Positions 25,459 to 36,409 of a DNA stretch of 64,000 nucleotides are shown one piece after another. Origin of the DNA: Stemphylium vesicarium (taxonomy: Eukaryota; Ascomycota; Dothideomycetes; Pleosporales; Pleosporaceae); assembly GCA_004380135.1 (NCBI GenBank), contig QXCR01000120.1, positions 62,001 through 126,000 of the forward strand, in the 5' to 3' direction. Numbering within the stretch: the first letter of the stretch is position 1; the number at the start of each line of letters is the position of its first letter. The position numbers and the translations under genes were made by a program. The notes under the pieces are model-generated. The model did no database searches, was not told the DNA's origin, and worked only from the letters and a program-made list of their open reading frames with translations.

Positions 25459-25464
25459 TATAAA
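25459..25464 (+). promoter_or_regulatory. TATA-box-like TATAAA
   Basis: It is preceded by GCGTAGGA and followed by a CT-rich stretch, like the other four sites in this interval. Confidence 0.3.
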
Positions 25465-27558
25465 CCACTCCTACCACTGGATCTGGATTTCTCTCAAACG
25501 TCATTACTTCTCTGGTGTTTGACCAAAAAGAGAAAAGACTTCTGTCATGATCTTTCCTGTTTTCCTAAACGTAACTTGAAGACGATCCATGGCGTCGTCC
25601 CTCCTCCTTATTAAAGATACACCAAAATCTAGACTACTGTTCAAAAAGAGCTGATTAAAGAGCCATGCTGCGAGAATGTCAAAACAACCACCCGCTCGCG
25701 AATGTGTGCGATCTCGGCTTCTGCAAGCCTATTACTGTGGAAATGTTGATGGCCTACGAATATGTCTCCCTCTTTCTTTGCTTCCTCCTTCCGCCACACC
25801 CTTGGATCGAAAACAACATGAAGATTGCTGTATGGCTCTGCTCTTCCTAAATTCGTCAAGGTCGAACTGTATGACGTGGTTTCCTTCTTCCTTGCTCACC
25901 TTCACTCCCTCCTATACTCCTCAAAAAAGCTTAACCTCAGTTCGCCACATATCTATATCTGCTCTTCTCCAAGATTTCAACAGATGATCTTCATATGCGC
26001 GATCTCCTGCCTTTCTCACCACATGCATGAAACGTGAGATTCATCGTTCATGCCGCCTCTTCCTTCTCCATTTCGAAAAACAGGCATGAAGACGACACGT
26101 GTCCAGCGTCCGTGCCCGCGTCTCTCAAAAACGCCTTTCACTCACCCTATCCAAATGAAATTCTACTCTCCCTGAATATTTCGGTTTTGTGGAAGTAAAT
26201 GTCTATACGAAAGCTCTATGAGCGGAGGAGGAGGTAAGGGCATAAAAAATGCATCGAATGACTTTTCATGTGTCTGTGAGACAGCCTTCGAGCGTTTTAT
26301 GCGTATGTGTGTCTGCGTATGTAAAATCACGGATGAAATAGCACACAGAGCACGCTGCGTAACTCACGTAAGAAGATTTGGGCGAAAAAAAGGAATTACA
26401 GGTATCGAGGACTATAAGACGAACGTAGCATGTACCAAAAAATATCATAACATATGCTAGGTTCGAGTGGCTGTCTTGGATAAATACCGCCGGTTTATAC
26501 GTGCGCTGCTTTCTCACTAGTAGATCTATGAGACATGAAGTCTCCCCATCCACAAAACAATCTATCCTCTGTTTCATTTCTAAACGTTGCTTTTTGGAAC
26601 GGTATGAGAAGGAGGGGGAAGACTGCGCTGTCATTGTATAGCTACGAAAGAGGGCAGCTATATACGTGTGTGGGATGATAAAGTGTGGTAGCGATAGCCG
26701 TACCCAACTTGTACCGGAGTGGATCTTGGCAAGGTCCAAACCATTACACTTTTATTCATACCAAATTGATGTCCATGCCGAAGGCATCACTTTTGCTTCT
26801 CATAATCTCTTGCTCTCCCTTCGTTCGAGGTTGGTTGTTCTGGTTTAGCTGTTGTTTTGGTAATGTAGTAGTTGTGAGTTTCCCGCTTTATTTGTTCAAA
26901 AGGCGTCGCAGTGCCGATGCATAGGATTCACAGAAGGAAGTCGTGTCTTTAGGCACGCAGCAAGGCGGGTCAATTATAAATAAATATTTATACATTACTG
27001 AGGCAACAGGCGCGAGGCCCAATGTACTAGCATATAAAGTGTGATTCGCGATTGACATTATAGAATTCGTTGGAAAGCACTACAGAGGTACTGCGGCAAG
27101 AATTGTGTGATGTAGCACGTAGTCCAATGTGCTTCAAGAGTTCCAGGTAGTAGACTCTAGCGCCGGCTACGGGACAACTTCAGGGCCGGCGGGACAACCA
27201 CAACGAAACTATAATTCGGCTGCGTATAAAGCTTACCAACCCACAACACCTCTTTTCCAGATAAGTGTCCATGCTGTTCACTAAACACTGTAGTCGTCGC
27301 CCGGAATCCGTCGTCCGCCATGTCGACATTCACCACAATGCACTAGCAACGCTAAGGCTGCGAAGCTCAATGCGAACGAAGACCAGACTTTGGTTTCGGG
27401 ATTCGTCGGTTATGTGAATGGATGATTAGGTGGTCAGTGTGACATTGCATACGCGTATAAAGCATCATTCCACAATGTCTTTCCTGGAACCAAGAAGTCG
27501 CCAGTAACTACAACCCACACATCAAGAACTATTCCAAAACATACCAACATCATTCAAC

Positions 27559-28732
27559 ATGGCCGTCATCGCAATCGCTGGTGGTTCAACTGGCCTTGGA
27601 CGCACAATTGCAGAGACGATCATTCGGCAGGGCAAGCATGAAGTGAAGATCTTGAGCCGATCGGTAAGCCGCAGCCGCTTGTGTTGTCGACTTTTATGCG
27701 CTCAGTGTACTAACGCTCACAAGACGAATCCCAAGCTCGCCGCAGATATTGGCTGCGAGATAATTGCCATCGACTACGACGACATCCCGAGTATGAAAAA
27801 GACCTTGGAAGAGCACAACATCCACACAGTCATCTCCACAATCTTCCTGACCACCTCGGCAACGCCGCAGAACAACCTGGTCGAGGCTGCCGAAGCATCA
27901 AAGGTGACGAAGCGATTCGTTCCAAGTATCTGGGGCGTCCCCATTACTCACGAGTAAGTTCTTATAGAGGAGCCCCCTCCCTCGCTACTACTTGCAACAA
28001 CCTCCCCCAAAAAGAAGCCGTTGGTAAAAACACTTACTTACATCACGGGCAACCACGCAGACAAGTCGACGCCGTGAACTTCACCATCGGCCGCACCAAG
28101 CTCCAAGGTCTAGAATTCCTGCAAAAAACATCTCTAGAACACACACGCTTTTACCTAGGCTACTTCCTGGACTACTGGGGCTACCCGCACGTACCCACAC
28201 ACGTGACACCGCTCGTCATGGCCGTCGACATGCAGCACGAGGTCGCCGCGCTACCCGGTACAGGCACAACCCCCATCGCATTCATTCACAGCGTGGACAT
28301 TGCAAAGTTTGTGGCTGCGAGCTTGGATCTGGCCGTGTGGGATGAGGAGAGTTACATCATCGGGGATAAAGTTACTTGGAATGAGTTTGTGCGCATTGCG
28401 GAGGAGGTCAAAGGTATGCTTGCCCCCCCCCCCCCCTTGGAAAGAGCTGCGATGGGGACTAACGCAAGACAATTGTAGGGACGAAATTCAAGGTTACGTA
28501 TGACTCTGTTGAGAAACTTAGCACGGGGACCGTGACGGAGCTTCCGTCTCACGAGCTCATCTATCCTTTTTTCCCCAAGGATAGCGCACAGCAGGCTATG
28601 GCGACTTTTGGCAGGTTTTTCCATGACGGCCTTTTCGACTTACGGGCGGAGAAGACGCTGAATCAGGTGTTTTCGGACATTGAAGTTAGCTCGGTGAGGG
28701 ATGTTTTGGAGAGGGCTTGGGGGAAGCATTGA
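27559..28732 (+). CDS. NmrA-like / isoflavone-reductase-like NAD(P) protein
   Basis: Four exons, 27559-27663, 27724-27953, 28061-28413 and 28479-28732, give 313 aa. The N-terminal dinucleotide fold starts IAIAGGSTGLGRTIAE, the GxxGxG-type glycine loop of atypical short-chain dehydrogenases. The family-typical block VTKRFVPSIWG follows the acidic IDYDD segment. The helix after YxxK-like positions reads TKLQGLEFLQ, and IHSVDIAKFVAASLDL with YIIGDKVTWNEFVRIAEE matches the NmrA/PCBER C-terminal part. The family includes redox-sensing repressors and aryl-ether or alcohol reductases; substrate not predictable. Introns are 60, 107 and 65 bp; the last contains a 13-C run near 28425-28437. Confidence 0.88.
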
Positions 28733-28988
28733 GGAAGGACTGGTGGCGGTAAAGATGTGCATCACAGCTGTTCCAAAGACGCGCGTATTGGGAAAGACTT
28801 ATGTAACAAGCATCAAAAAAAGAAACAAAGCAACTCTGTGTTTTTCATCTTTTTGTTTCGTTTCATTCCACTCCATTCCTCTCATCACGAGGCTCAACTC
28901 CTATATACTCATGATCACTTCAAGATATGAACAAAGAAATATTAATCCTGAAACATGTCTCCAGTATCCCCAATAACTTTCCAAAAGG

Positions 28989-31900
28989 CTAAGCACTGCC
29001 AGGCGGCCCACCCATATTCAGCAAGATATCAAGCATATCCATACCGCCAATATCCGGACCCATAGCCGTCTGGTTGATTTCCGCACCCCACTGATCCAGC
29101 AGGGGATCAAGCGGCAGCGCAAGCCAATCTTGATCTTGGCCTGCGCCCCAGCCGTTTCCACTGTTGGCCCATTGACTCCAATGTCCATTGTTGTTACCAT
29201 TTGGAGTCGAGCCGTTGTTGTTATTGTTGTTGTTGTTGTTGTTGTTGTTATTTCCGTTGCCGTTGTTGTTCGCGGAGTAGTTGGCGTAGTCGCCTGGCGG
29301 GGGCATGATGGAAATACTGTTCGAGTTGGGGTCGTAGGGTTGGGAGGATATGCCCCAGAGGGGTGTTGCGCGTCCGCTTGTGCTGTGGCCCATGCTGGGA
29401 GAACCGGGAATGCTAGTACCGGGGCCTGAGAATCCAGTCTGCTGGGCGCCCATGTAGGGTGGTGCAAGATGGTTGGTGTTGCCGAGGGGGGCGGGAGGGG
29501 GCATCAGCGGTGCTTGGACAGGGCTCTTGCTTCCTGCGCGCGATATACCATTTGAGCCGCCATTGGCAGTAAGGCGCACGAAGCGAGAGCGGATGCGGTG
29601 AGTGAGAGTCTCGACGAGGTCGGCGAATCGATTGCCGACGTGCACATCGTCCACTATGCTTGTTCGCAGTGCGTCAACGGAATGGCTGAGCAGGCTGAGG
29701 CTGACGGCTACATCTTCCTCTGTTGCACCCAGGGCGAATGTTTTGAGCAGAATGATAGCTACACTGACAATTCGGAAGAATGTTCTTACAGGCGCGTGTC
29801 GGAGGTAGCCGCCAGGGTGTAGGCCCTCGACGACAACCTTTAGTACATTGCGGGACGCATCGATAACTTCGTTGATGTAGTGCCGGTCGTTCGCATACCA
29901 CTTCACTAATGTGCTGAACGGTATCGCACCGCCATCGTCGTTTCCGTTCGTGGCTCGTCCGTTCACGCCGTTGGGCTGGGCATGGGTTTGCATTGGGGTA
30001 TTATGCGTACAGCGCTCGACGACTGCCTGTAGAGCTAGTGAATTCAGGTAGACACGGGTATACTCGAATTCGATGATGAGAACATGGCGAAGCTGGGCGG
30101 GTACTGTAAAAGATTAGATATTGCGGCGAGTAACACAGCATGACACATACCTTGAGGCGCTCGATCAAAGCACTTCCTCCATTCTAGCAGTGGGCCTTGG
30201 AAGAACTTGAGCATCTCTTCATAAGTCCCCGTCCTGAGGAGCTCCCGCGTCTTGCGTCGATTTGAAAACAACTTCAAGTTACCCATCTCCATGACCTTTG
30301 CAATGCGCTGCCAGAAGTCGAGGACGAGATCTTGGACAGCATGGCGCTCTTGGGTGGCGATGGACTCGAGAGGAAGACGCTGTCCATCTGACCGCATGCC
30401 GAACTGAGCTGGCGGCGCTTTTATGCGACTGATGCGCTCTTTATAAAGCTCCAGGGGTGAAGGGCCTCCAGTGAGACTCTCATCCCGCTCGATCTTGGGT
30501 AGCATTGATGTCAGACCTAACCGACCACTGGTTTGGGTGACATAGATAATGAGCAGATCCCGCAGATGGTTCTTCCTGCGATAGTACGCTTTGACTGTGG
30601 CATGCGACAAGTGCTGGTTGGCTTCCTCAAATTCGGTTTCGTTCGTGTCATCGAACACGCCGATTTCAAAAGCGAGCGTCATGGCATTGCCGAGCAACAT
30701 CCAGCACATGCGATCACTGCGCCAACATGGCTCCAGCCAGCTGTCGATGCGCTTATCACCCACGCCCTTGTACATGTCGGCTTTTGGGCCCGACTCGTAC
30801 GGATCATCAGGCAGGACCAGCTCGTCATCATCATCGCCAGGCGGAAAGTGGAGGGCACGAGGGTGCCATTCTGTAAGCAGCATCAGACTTTCGACTGTGC
30901 CGAGAGTGCGGAGACCCTTGCGCGACAGAGGGTTCACGTCAGATCCAGGCTGCTGACCCGCGCCGCAGAAACCACCGCCAAACTGCTCCTGGCCAAAGAT
31001 CATGCGATCTATCATACCCTGCAGGTACTTCCACAGCTTCTCGTGGATGAGGTACGATCTGGATGTTGCCCCAACACCACTTGATCCGCTGGGCTGTGAA
31101 TATCGCGATGATATGGTGAGGAGGGTGATGACCAGCATCGGCTCTTCCTTGAGCAGCTTCGCGTGGAAAGCATGATCGCGGTAGTCTGGGACAACAATCG
31201 GGGTGAGGGGCGAGAGGAAGGTGTAGAAGTAGTCGATGTAGGCTATCGCTTCCTTCGCAGTGAGCCAGCCGGCGCGGACAAAACGGAACTTGGACCAGGC
31301 CTGTACGGCATCCGCAAAGGCAGCTTCGTTGGGCGGGTCTGGCATCATGGGCTGCTGGATCGCGGGGTCTACCGTCGGCTCAGCGGTGGCACGCGAGTTG
31401 CTCCGGACATGCGACACGTTGGCCCTGGGGCTCGCAAAGTTGGTCTGGGAGCCTGGTGTGCTTCCGAGAGTAGGTCGCTGCATGCTCGAGCTGCTTTCGG
31501 TGCGGTGGTGGCTGTTCATGCCGGCTGCCTCGAATAGCAGGTTGAGCGCATCGTGGCCACTGTATACCTCGCCCGCCTGGAGTGTCGCAAGCGTCTCGTT
31601 GTTCACTTTCTGGTCCTCCTCGTCGTTTTGCTGAAGCGGCGGGCCGGAAGACGTGTTTGGTCGTCGCAAAGGTTCGTATCGTCCGACAGAGCCGCCTGGG
31701 GTGAGGGGCTGGGATATATAGGCGGCATTGTTCGCGGTCGTGATGGTGAGAGGCTCTTGGAGGCCGTCGGATCGCTGGCGCTTCCTGCCGTTGCGTACCT
31801 CGTAGTCGTCGGCCTCGTCATACTCGTCCTCGCCATCGGCCTTCCTCTTGCGGCGCGTAGCCGAGAAGAAGCACTCCTTGCTCTCCCGCCTGCAGCGCAC

Positions 31901-32110
31901 ACAGGGCGGGTCGTGAGGGTTGTCTACAGGCCCCAGATCTATCCGGCGAAGCGACCGTATCAGCAATTCCGCGATAAGCTCAGCTTCAGATTAACACATA
32001 CCGCATCGCACCTTGCGGCGCCTGCATGGGATGCACGCCTGGTATGTGCGCGTGTGCTGGGCATTCTGTGTCCGCGGCGGTGGAGAAGCGTTGGAGCCCG
32101 CAGTCGACAT
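28989..32110 (-). CDS. Zn2Cys6 transcription factor with fungal-trans region
   Basis: Three exons, 32110-32002, 31938-30151 and 30103-28989, give 1003 aa. Intron 1 (63 bp) lies inside the binuclear zinc cluster; joined it reads YQACIPCRRRKVRC then DLGPVDNPHDPPCVRCRR, with six cysteines. The long C6 loop (DLGPVDNPHDPP) resembles the Aro80-like class of regulators of aromatic amino-acid catabolism, but I do not assign a symbol. A basic segment (TRRKRK) follows. The middle-homology region covers ~290-700, and a last exon near 700-860 continues it. The C-terminus is low-complexity with a poly-Asn run and a short acidic end. Nuclear. Targets unknown; it lies far from the PKS cluster and has no evident link to it. 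Confidence 0.9.
29213..29250 (-). repeat. AAC trinucleotide repeat coding poly-Asn
   Basis: A GTT run on the plus strand gives about 13 Asn codons in the C-terminal region of the Zn2Cys6 factor. A length-variable site within a coding exon. Confidence 0.9.
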
Positions 32111-32899
32111 GGTGGTGGTGGATTACGGTCGGCTTGCGACGGCTGAGAGAGCTGGCGGACTTTGGCTCAGATAAGGGCTGGAGTACCGCCGAGGATGCTC
32201 AATCCGAAAAGCTGGTACCTGCATGCGCGATGCGGGGTGGATGTTATAACGGTAACGGCTACAGGAAGGTGTTTCGCGTGTATGACTGCGCGTAATTCTG
32301 CTATTCGTTATCAACCACTCTGGCTTACGGTACTGCAGCTCGTGAGGCCCTCGGCCACGCCAGTCACGAGCGCGGGGCTTTGGCGATTGCAGAATAGCGT
32401 ACCCGTCTCCGCCAATCTTGGCCGCGACTCCACGAAACGGTCCGCAACGTGTTTGATTATTACACAATTTAACGCGCGCAAGAGGGCAGACGTGGCTGTG
32501 CGCTGCAAACTGTGAATTGGCAGCCCATTGCTTACGTCAGGAAGAATGTACCTGCTGCTCCTGGCATGTGACCCGCTCGTGCACGGCATGTGGCACAGCA
32601 CGCCTAATCCGGCCAATAGGCGATTAGCAGGGACCACAATCGTCATAATGGCGACGTCTCTTGATAGCTGTTTCCAGGTACTTCTTAATTAGCTCGAAGC
32701 ACTGATGGAAGGTGAAAGCTTCGCAAGCACGACATGGCGGGTCTGGAAGCGATTGTTTTCATTGCAGGTATAGCCTGGTGTGTTGGAGATGCAATTCGCG
32801 TCTCGCTTGGAGATGATTACCCGAAAGCATTGCAGCAGAGATTCTCGAGTCCGATCTCCAGGAACTTCAAACTCTAGAACCACAAACAAATATCATCAT
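32111..32899. other. Intergenic, promoter of the Zn2Cys6 gene
   Basis: It holds the upstream region of the Zn2Cys6 gene (-) and, at its far end, the 3' flank of the secreted-protein gene (-). No protein-like frame or RNA gene was seen. Confidence 0.5.
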
Positions 32900-34057
32900 T
32901 TACCTGGCCATCTCATCAAAGCATTCAGCCGTCCAGCCGCTATACGGACCGACTAGCATTGGAAGATACACGTCATGTCCGAGAGCTATACACTAATCAG
33001 CCTTGTACGATCGAAAAAGACTGTACAAACTTACCCTCGGGTGGTCGTTGGTAGTTGTCTCGCTGCACTCCACCTCGTTCCTAGTCCACGGATCCCAATG
33101 GCAAAGGCCCTTGATACCAGGAGCGTCCTTTGTCGCAGTGCTCCACCAGCCGCCCTTAGGTTCGAATGCAAAGTACGCCTGCTTGTCCTGTGAGTTGTAT
33201 GCGACCTTGAGTCCACCAATGCCAGTCAGTCGTACAGCACGGTCGTCGATGCGGCCAGTGCCTTCAGGATAAGTGGCGACGGTAACGCGGTTGTTGTCTT
33301 GAATACTGAAAAGCATACCAAGCATTTGGCTGTGCCAGCCTTCGGATGACGTGTGAAGACATTGCTGGAGGAGCTGCATCTTGAAGGAGCAGTAGCCCGG
33401 AGCGTAGTTCGCGGTAGTAGTGGAACCGCTAGCGAGGGAGCTGGGGGGAGCAGAGAGGATTTCTGGAAGAGGCTCATGGCGGGTGCGCTTCATGGTCTGC
33501 TTCAGTTCGGGCATCGCGCAGTCGAACTCACATCTAATGGGCTCGGGCTACAATGGTCAGTCATATGTTGGGTACGGACAGGGCAGAAACGAACCCGATA
33601 GAGATGATCGTTAGCTTCGCAGTTCAGAGGAATACCTTCCGATGGCTTGATGGTACAAGTGAACTTGCTCTTGTTGTCCTTGTTGGGCCAATGTGTACCG
33701 TCGTAGTCGACTGCACAATGTTAGTCTCTCGGCACGCGATCGGCTTTGAAGTCACTTACAATGAACGGTGCCACTCTCAAACCCAATGTTGAGCTCCTTT
33801 CCAACGACCTCGCTCATCACCCTCTGGCCATCTGACAATTCAATATAGCTGATCCGCTCTATGAACTGCTTTCCAGCGCCGTCGTAGAATGATTCAAATT
33901 CGACCAAATTGTTGACTTCTGTGTTTTCGCAGCCCTGGTAGGCGACTGCATCGAATGAGCAGCGGCCAGGTGTGAACCCGGGGTAGACGCCTTGGGCAGC
34001 TACGGACGTGGCCAGCGCAAGAATCGCTGCCACGACAATAGTCATGTTGTTGAACAT
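32900..34057 (-). CDS. Small secreted cysteine-rich protein
   Basis: Exons 34057-33760, 33710-33595 and 33547 onward are joined by 49- and 47-bp introns in consistent phase. The protein opens MFNNMTIVVAAILALATSVAAQ, a clear signal peptide with cleavage expected after VAA or AAQ. The mature part is about 300 aa with more than ten cysteines spread along it (GRCSF, GCEN, FTCTI, PLNCE, RCEFDC, GYCSF, LQQCL, GLCHW, VECSE), suggesting disulfide bonds. A plausible last exon encodes GWTAECFDEMAR and a stop at 32900. Its donor is uncertain: GTTTGT at ~33026 fits the phase, while the stronger GTAAGT three bases upstream does not. Without it the frame ends at 32993. Family not recognised. Secretion, size and cysteines fit an apoplastic protein or effector candidate, which is inference. 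Confidence 0.68.
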
Positions 34058-34755
34058 CGGAATATTGTCGACTTTGCGAGTTGTCGGTGTGGTCGAGGCT
34101 GTAGTTGTCAAGCGGGAAAGTGCAACTCAGCAGATTGAAAATCGGGGTGAGAGCTTTACAGGCACCACCAAGCAACCACGTGGGAGCTAAGCGAACGGTG
34201 AAGTGAGAGGAGCTTCGACCACGTGCCGCACCTCCAATTCACGAGAGCTGAAAGGGTTGTTCTTGAGCAAGGATCAATGATAAGACTTGTTGGTTACGGT
34301 GAAAGCTCAGACTATATTTCCTTCAAGTTGCATGCTAATAGAGAAGGCATCTATATATTGATTGCCTTGGTTTTCGGCAACTGCTCATGCGCAAGCAAAA
34401 GCCACGGCATCGTCGTACTTGTCAGCACTGCGGTTTGAGATTAGGTCTTGCGGCAGATATCAATGTCAATAAAGCTGCCAAAGATTTGATAGAAAAGCAA
34501 GGATTTGCCCCCCCACAAGTGAATATCAGATTTGTTGGAATCATCTTCAATCGATTCACGAGCGAGATGTCGTTGCAGAATATCCATCCAGGCAGTCGAA
34601 AGAACTGTAATGACGTCATTGTTTGAGGGACTAACCACGTTGCGTCAGCGCGGATGCATGTCGCCACATCAACTCGTGCGCCAAAGAGGAAGTCGCATAG
34701 TTGCCAACGCTTTCTAGATGAGGCTGAATGCCGACTTTAGTAAGCTTGCCCATGT
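34058..34755. other. Intergenic, upstream of the secreted-protein gene
   Basis: No recognisable gene. It ends at the AGTTC (34756-34760) that flanks the inserted element. Confidence 0.5.
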
Positions 34756-34775
34756 AGTTCCAGACTTGCTATCAG

Positions 34776-34817
34776 TCAGTTCAGTCGGTCCGGAGGCCTC
34801 CGGACTGACTGAACTGA
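34776..34817. repeat. 42-bp near-perfect palindrome
   Basis: It is centred on GGAGGCCTCC with 20 of 21 pairs matching; the only mismatch is 34787/34806. It sits just inside the left end of the element and could form a hairpin or be a subterminal transposase-binding site. Confidence 0.92.
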
Positions 34818-35052
34818 TGTTTGAAGGTTACTGAACTGGACTGAACTGACTGCCAAGACTTTTTAGGTAAATTAAAACTGACTGAACTGAACTGACGTTG
34901 CTGCTGCTGCGGACTGACTGAACTGACCTAGACTGACCTAACCTGGACTGACCTGAAGTAAATTAGCTCTAGTTGTTAGCAATTACCTAGTCCTTTAGGG
35001 CTTCTTGAAATCGAGAGGATAAAAAGCTTGCTGTTATCTTATTAGCAATCTC

Positions 35053-35589
35053 CTAGGAGACATCTACACCTCTAGACCTCATTACATGAACTTGTGATTT
35101 TGCGAGCGCGCCCATAATGTTGCCCTCCCGGCTAACAATTGGTATAGGTCCGTTAGGTCCAAGTGAGTGCCCAGGCCTGTTGCTTGAGAGATGTCGACCG
35201 GCGTTCGTAGTGCTATCAGCCTCGTAGTAGGCCTCCTGTTGCCGCCGTTGCTTGTGGCAGATCTGGCAAAGCCAGTAGTTCTTCTTGTGCTTGCGGTGCC
35301 ATACACCCCAGCCGTGGCGGTAGATCCAGCTTCTTACTGCGCCGCGACTGCCCTCTACTTGGCGTCGCTCGAGGTACGGCACGCGCTTAGAATCAAGTCC
35401 GACGTAATAGTTGTCGTCATTAGGTAAGTCCGCATGTATGGCCACGGGCTCGTTGGGCTGAGCCTCGCTCGCAGTAATCCTAACAGTGGGCGCGTTCGAT
35501 AGCGACGGTAGAGGAGAACTGCACTTATTGCGTTCGACAAGGCAGCGGGGGCTTAACTTCGAAGGTGTAGATATAAAGTACACCAACAT
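35053..35589 (-). pseudogene. hAT-type transposase fragment (BED zinc finger)
   Basis: A frame of up to 178 aa contains SWIYRHGWGVWHRKHKKNYW followed by LCQICHK and TNAGRHLSSNRPGH, the fungal hAT BED-finger pattern (C-x2-C then spaced His). The catalytic RNase-H-like domain and the hAT dimerisation domain, which should follow for several hundred residues, are absent; the frame ends inside the element. This can only be a remnant or a non-autonomous copy. Confidence 0.7.
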
Positions 35590-35982
35590 ATCTGGCGGCG
35601 AGAGTGTTGTAGCATCAGGTTGCTGGAGTGGGCGCGACGCGTCAAGGCGGTCATGTGGCCGTAGCGCAATCGGCAGAGTCTGATTGGCTTGGGGATTAAA
35701 TCTACTCTACATAGGACTAGTGCTTTCTTATCTAAGCCTAGCGTCTTGCTTAGCTGCATCGACAAACCGTGTTTTAAGCAATACTAGAAGTTGCTATCGT
35801 GACTATAAAACACGGCTTTAAGTTTAGTCTAATTTGGTCTAATTTGGTCAGTTTACTTAGTCTAGAGGTCTCTTGACTGATTGAATGGATATCCGGACGG
35901 AACGAAGACTGACTGAACTGACTGCCAAGATTCAGTCAGTTTAGTTAGTCCGAACTGAATAGACTGACTGGTAGCAAGTCTG

Positions 35983-36326
35983 AGTTCGACCTCGATGTTG
36001 AGTTCAAAACTTATTATGTGGACTTCCATGCTGCCGAGCACCCGAGATTGCCACTGGAAGGCCATAAGTTCTTGAAATTTAGTTCCAAGATCTCTGGTAG
36101 AGGTGGCGAACAAGCTGACCAGTATATCCAAACTGTCGCAAGGATTGCGCGGTCATACTTCGGCGCTCGTATCTGGGCTTGGAACGAGATGGCCGAAAAG
36201 TATGGGCACTACGGATGGAGTGAGGTGACAGAGTCGAAGGAGAGCTATGAAAAGGTACGCTCAGATGTGCATCTCGCGGTTTACACCACCGTGCCAAATA
36301 CCGAGGTATTTTACACTCGATTCTAA
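35983..36326 (+). pseudogene. Gene fragment abutting the element
   Basis: From the element's right edge a frame stays open for ~113 codons (EFDLDVEFKTYYVDFHAAEH to a TAA at 36326), with protein-like composition (HYGWSEVTESKESYEKV). There is no ATG near its beginning and the matching left flank does not continue it in frame. I do not recognise the family. It is either a truncated gene end or captured sequence. Confidence 0.4.
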
Positions 36327-36409
36327 CCTAGCATTAGCCAGATCTACTTGATCCGACGGCGGACGCTATTCCATCGGAGCACGGTCACGACCAGGAGAAC
36401 GCCTGAGAC

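Larger units (their letters stand above)
19929..27558. other. 7.6 kb interval without a recognisable gene
   Basis: No frame on either strand resembles a known protein, and the longest are under ~160 codons. The plus strand is pyrimidine-rich and carries, from about 20.1 to 26.2 kb, a recurring pattern: AAAA blocks (often CTAAAA or TTAAAA), then ATGG-type starts with GC-rich words such as TCTGC.CGG, then CT tracts. Several TATA-box-like sites are present. The last kilobase (26.5-27.5 kb) is plainer and includes the promoter of the NmrA-like gene. It may be a decayed repeat array, a non-coding RNA locus, or clustered tiny genes. Confidence 0.6.
34761..35982. mobile_element. 1.2-kb DNA transposon remnant, probably hAT-type
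   Basis: The ends are 20-bp inverted repeats with one mismatch: left CAGACTTGCTATCAGTCAGT (34761-34780); the reverse complement of 35963-35982 differs only at the twelfth base. AGTTC directly flanks both ends (34756-34760 and 35983-35987), as a target duplication would. Subterminal regions are dense in CTGAACTGACTG words, and CTGAACTGACTGCCAAGA is shared directly by both ends (near 34843 and 35917). The interior carries a BED-finger frame. hAT elements usually duplicate 8 bp, so the 5-bp flank is odd; either the outer ends are degraded or the family differs. Confidence 0.72.

Noticed and set aside
25641..26739. Frames of 70-157 codons in the gene-free interval
   Set aside because: Protein composition is not convincing and they mirror the CT-rich strand; no homology seen.
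28425..28437. Run of 13 C
   Set aside because: It lies in the last intron of the NmrA-like gene and is a simple homopolymer, not a regulatory feature.
35655..35710. A-box-like TAGCGCAATCGG inside the transposon remnant
   Set aside because: There is no proper B-box or acceptor stem; at most a tRNA-derived relic.
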